A model generated the notes under the pieces. That model had not been told where the DNA came from. It saw only the letters and a list, made by a program, of their open reading frames with translations, and searched no databases. Positions 61,763 through 64,000 of a stretch of DNA of 64,000 nucleotides are shown here, in pieces (within the stretch, counting starts at the first letter, position 1; each line of letters opens with the position of its first letter). The position numbers were made by a program, and so were the translations under genes. Source of the DNA: Coenobita brevimanus (lineage: Eukaryota > Arthropoda > Malacostraca > Decapoda > Coenobitidae). The stretch is taken from the NCBI GenBank assembly GCA_032717465.1, contig CM064732.1, positions 28,004,330 through 28,068,329 of the forward strand, read 5' to 3'.

Positions 61763-62530
61763 CGTTCCTAACAGCATTGGCAGCGATCAAAAATCTATAT
61801 TAAAAAAAGCCAATCAAATAGAAAGTGATGGATGATAGAGTTTAAAATTTTGTGGCCACTTGCACCAGAGTGAATTAATTCACAACACTGATTTAAAATC
61901 ACTGTTGAAAAGAAAAAATTACCAGCATCAAACGACATTCACCAAACAAGCATGATTTTGTTTTAGGTACACGCAAGTGAATTCAATTTTAATCCGCATG
62001 AAGTCATTGGTTTTCAGTATTTGACTTTTTTGCAAAAAAAACTGCATTCATTGTGATCATTTTTTTTTTCCAATATGTTATAGTAAGTTTCATTATAGAA
62101 GCTTTCGACGTAATAATGTAGATGTTACCACTAGCGCAATCGAAGTCAAATTAGTCTGGCATCATAGAAACTATTAAATTCTCTGAATTCTCCGCTTGTG
62201 GTAGCCGGGTTCCGTCGTCGCCTTTGCTTAAGCAAATATTTTTTAAAATAATGGTTACACTGTTGAAAACAATGTGAAATATTGCGCGAAACTGCTAAAG
62301 GCAGCATTGCACTTTGAATAATCATATTTAATTACCGTATAATTTTCACACTGTCACAAATATTGACAGTAAACAGTAAATCTTGATGAAAGAAAATAAA
62401 GATGACAAAAGTAACATACGATACCACATGTGAATGTGTCATCATCCAAAAACATCAATATTTATTTTATGAAAGAAAATCATTCGGGAGCCGATGCTAA
62501 TCGCCCGCCAGAACATAGTGTTGGCCAAGG
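61763..62530. other. no gene seen
   Basis: A/T-rich sequence upstream of the hAT fragment. It could hold the hAT 5' end; no terminal repeat was recognised. Confidence 0.4.
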
Positions 62531-63099
62531 CCAAGATTTAGACTACCTGTATATCTTGATACCCTGAAGGCTTCATGTTGATAGCTCAAGCCGTTCATGA
62601 GATACAACGATATTAACAGCGGGCGATAAAAACTAGTTGGCTTCTGGCAGCCATTTGGGTGACCTTGACCGCCAGGACCCATTATCGAACCCTCCAAGAT
62701 TTTGGCCATATCTTGATACCCTGCAGGTTTCATGTTGATAGCTCAAGCCGCTCGTGAGACAATGTTGCTAAGGGTGGGCAATAAAAAACTAGTTGACATT
62801 TGGCAGCCATTTTGGTGACCTTAACCTTGACCCCGAGTGCCCATTTTGGGACTCGTCCAAGATTTTGGCCATATCTTGATATCCGGAAGGGTCCATGTTT
62901 ATAGCTCAAGCCGTTTATAAGATATAATGGTGCAGAAGGCGGGCAATAAAAACTAATTGAACTTTGGCAGCCATTTTGATGACCTTGGCCTTGACCGCAA
63001 GTGCTCATTGTTAACCCGTCCAAGATTTTGGCCATATCTTCATTCCCTGAAAGTTTCATGTTGATAGCTCAAGTCGTTTATGAGATATAATGGGAACAG

Positions 63100-63165
<66 letters not shown>
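62531..63165 (+). repeat. 163-bp tandem array (four units) closed by (AC)n
   Basis: CCAAGATTT starts at 62531, 62694, 62857 and 63020, exactly 163 bp apart each time. Each unit includes 'catatcttgat', 'atgttgatagctcaagcc', 'gggc.ataaaaact' and 'ggcagccattt'. The (AC)n lies at 63103-63163 in the fourth unit, which is partial. Regular spacing despite substitutions suggests few indels since the array formed. Confidence 0.9.
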
Positions 63166-63167
<2 letters not shown>

Positions 63168-63429
63168 GCAGGCAAAAACATTATCGCTCAGTCTTCTAAA
63201 GACAGGCGACAATAAGAAAGAAACAAAAACAAAGTGATGTTTTTAAGCTGAAGCCGGTTCTACCCTGCATTAAAATTTCATATTGTCATTAATTTCAATT
63301 TAGAGTTGCAGATATCTGCTTTAGAACTGGCTTTGGTGAAAGCTGTTTGATTTAAATTCATCGTAACACATTGATTTTTTTTTTTACCCGTTCCCTTCCC
63401 GGAGGGACTCAGGGAAGAGTATTGATTTC

Positions 63430-63905
63430 ATTTGGTTTGTCTGTTTCTTTGGCTGTCTGCCTAAACAGCTTTACGCAAAAACTACTGCTGCGATTGTGAC
63501 TAAAATTACAGGGATGATGGGCTATGACCTTCTGATCACTTGGTTAAGTCTGGGGCCATTTCGGCCATGGCCCAGGCTGTAGGCCCCAAAAATGTAAAAA
63601 AAAAAAAAAAATCACCATAACTCTTTTCAAATCCGTCATATCGACATGAAACCAAAAGCCTAAGGTGCATCTTTCAAATTTGTATCCCATAACATGCCTC
63701 CTTACATCAGGGGGGTCAATCCCCAGTTAGCGGTAGGAGGGTCAATGTCAGTTGGGTTGGGCCTAAAATTTCAAGAGAGCATAAAATCGTCAATTTTCAC
63801 CCGATTTACTCTAAATTTGACGTATGACATCTTTGACTAGATACCCTGTTGTGTTTATACGTCAGCACTAAAGTTACTGCCGGGGAAAAGTTTGCTGTGC
63901 CTTGG
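63430..63905 (+). repeat. dispersed repeat ending in a shared GC-rich terminus
   Basis: It opens with 'ctgtctgcctaaacagcttt' and 'caaaaactactgctgcgatt', typical of dispersed invertebrate repeats. It ends with 'aagtttgctgtgccttggca', similar to the inverse of the termini near 19690 and 40600. No open frame. Confidence 0.4.
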
Positions 63906-64000
63906 CACCGTTTCTTGTTTAACATTGATTTTAATTTAGATCATTTGATGGAAGTGAATTAGATGAACTTCATATTTTAAATCTGTTCTGCATTATTTTT

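Noticed and set aside
62531..63059. Minus-strand frames of 78 and 109 codons repeating similar peptides
   Set aside because: The similarity comes from the 163-bp DNA repeat; each frame ends within the array and no domain is recognisable.

Overview
This window looks like intergenic DNA from a decapod crustacean, most plausibly a penaeid-shrimp-like genome. That assignment is inference. It rests on extreme microsatellite density (long TA, GT/AC, GA/TC tracts every few kb), kilobase-scale purine/pyrimidine strand asymmetry, and the mix of decayed Jockey-like, RTE-like, hAT, mariner and piggyBac-type elements. I see no intact host protein gene, rRNA or functional tRNA gene. The long open frames that exist mostly lie in low-complexity tracts.

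Layout. 1-4.5 kb: a TTAA-flanked piggyBac-like MITE, a pyrimidine-rich stretch, a 343-bp tandem repeat headed by two palindromic RFX/X-box-like motifs, and compound microsatellites. 4.5-11.5 kb: a decayed Jockey-like retrotransposon (A, minus strand) split by an RTE-like element (II), which is itself split by a ~450-bp insert. Element II has an exact 8-bp target duplication. 13.5-18.4 kb: a second MITE, the 3' part of another non-LTR element, a tRNA-derived SINE, and a small inverted-repeat element lying inside a (TA)n tract. 19.9-24.6 kb: a ~143-bp tandem array and an RNase H-bearing non-LTR fragment. 24.6-28.7 kb: a young non-autonomous LTR retrotransposon (two 586-bp LTRs with no difference found by eye, 4-bp duplication) inside a tRNA SINE that keeps its own 10-bp duplication. 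28.7-32.1 kb: mariner and RTE-like fragments, a second copy of that SINE, a foldback element and a probable solo LTR. 33-34 kb: a polypurine tract. 34.6-37.2 kb: a second Jockey-like copy (B, plus strand) carrying a nested 158-bp fragment. 37.4-40.2 kb: a degenerate protein-coding remnant of unknown identity on the minus strand, broken by a TTAA MITE related to the one at the left edge. 40.6-46.1 kb: element II 3' copy, a tandem array, a trinucleotide tract, and a fourth TTAA element containing a 517-bp SINE-like insert with a 13-bp duplication. 46.7-51.9 kb: a possible Penelope-like scrap, a 160-bp TA tract, a SINE, ~3 kb of purine/pyrimidine-asymmetric DNA and a minisatellite. 52.7-53.2 kb: a Ty3/gypsy RT-RNase H fragment. 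54.6-58.9 kb: a ~2.15-kb tandem segmental duplication carrying two 28-bp minisatellite arrays. 59.9-61.8 kb: a hAT (Buster/ZBED5-like) transposase pseudogene interrupted by a SINE. 62.5-63.9 kb: an exact 163-bp-period tandem array and another dispersed repeat.

The elements do not act together as a pathway. What the window shows is a nested insertion history with several precise target-site duplications and, in one case, an empty paralogous site that confirms an insertion point. I found no convincing new functional system. The least explained coding signal is the 37.4-40.2 kb remnant. All repeats and families were recognised by eye; no alignment or database search was run.
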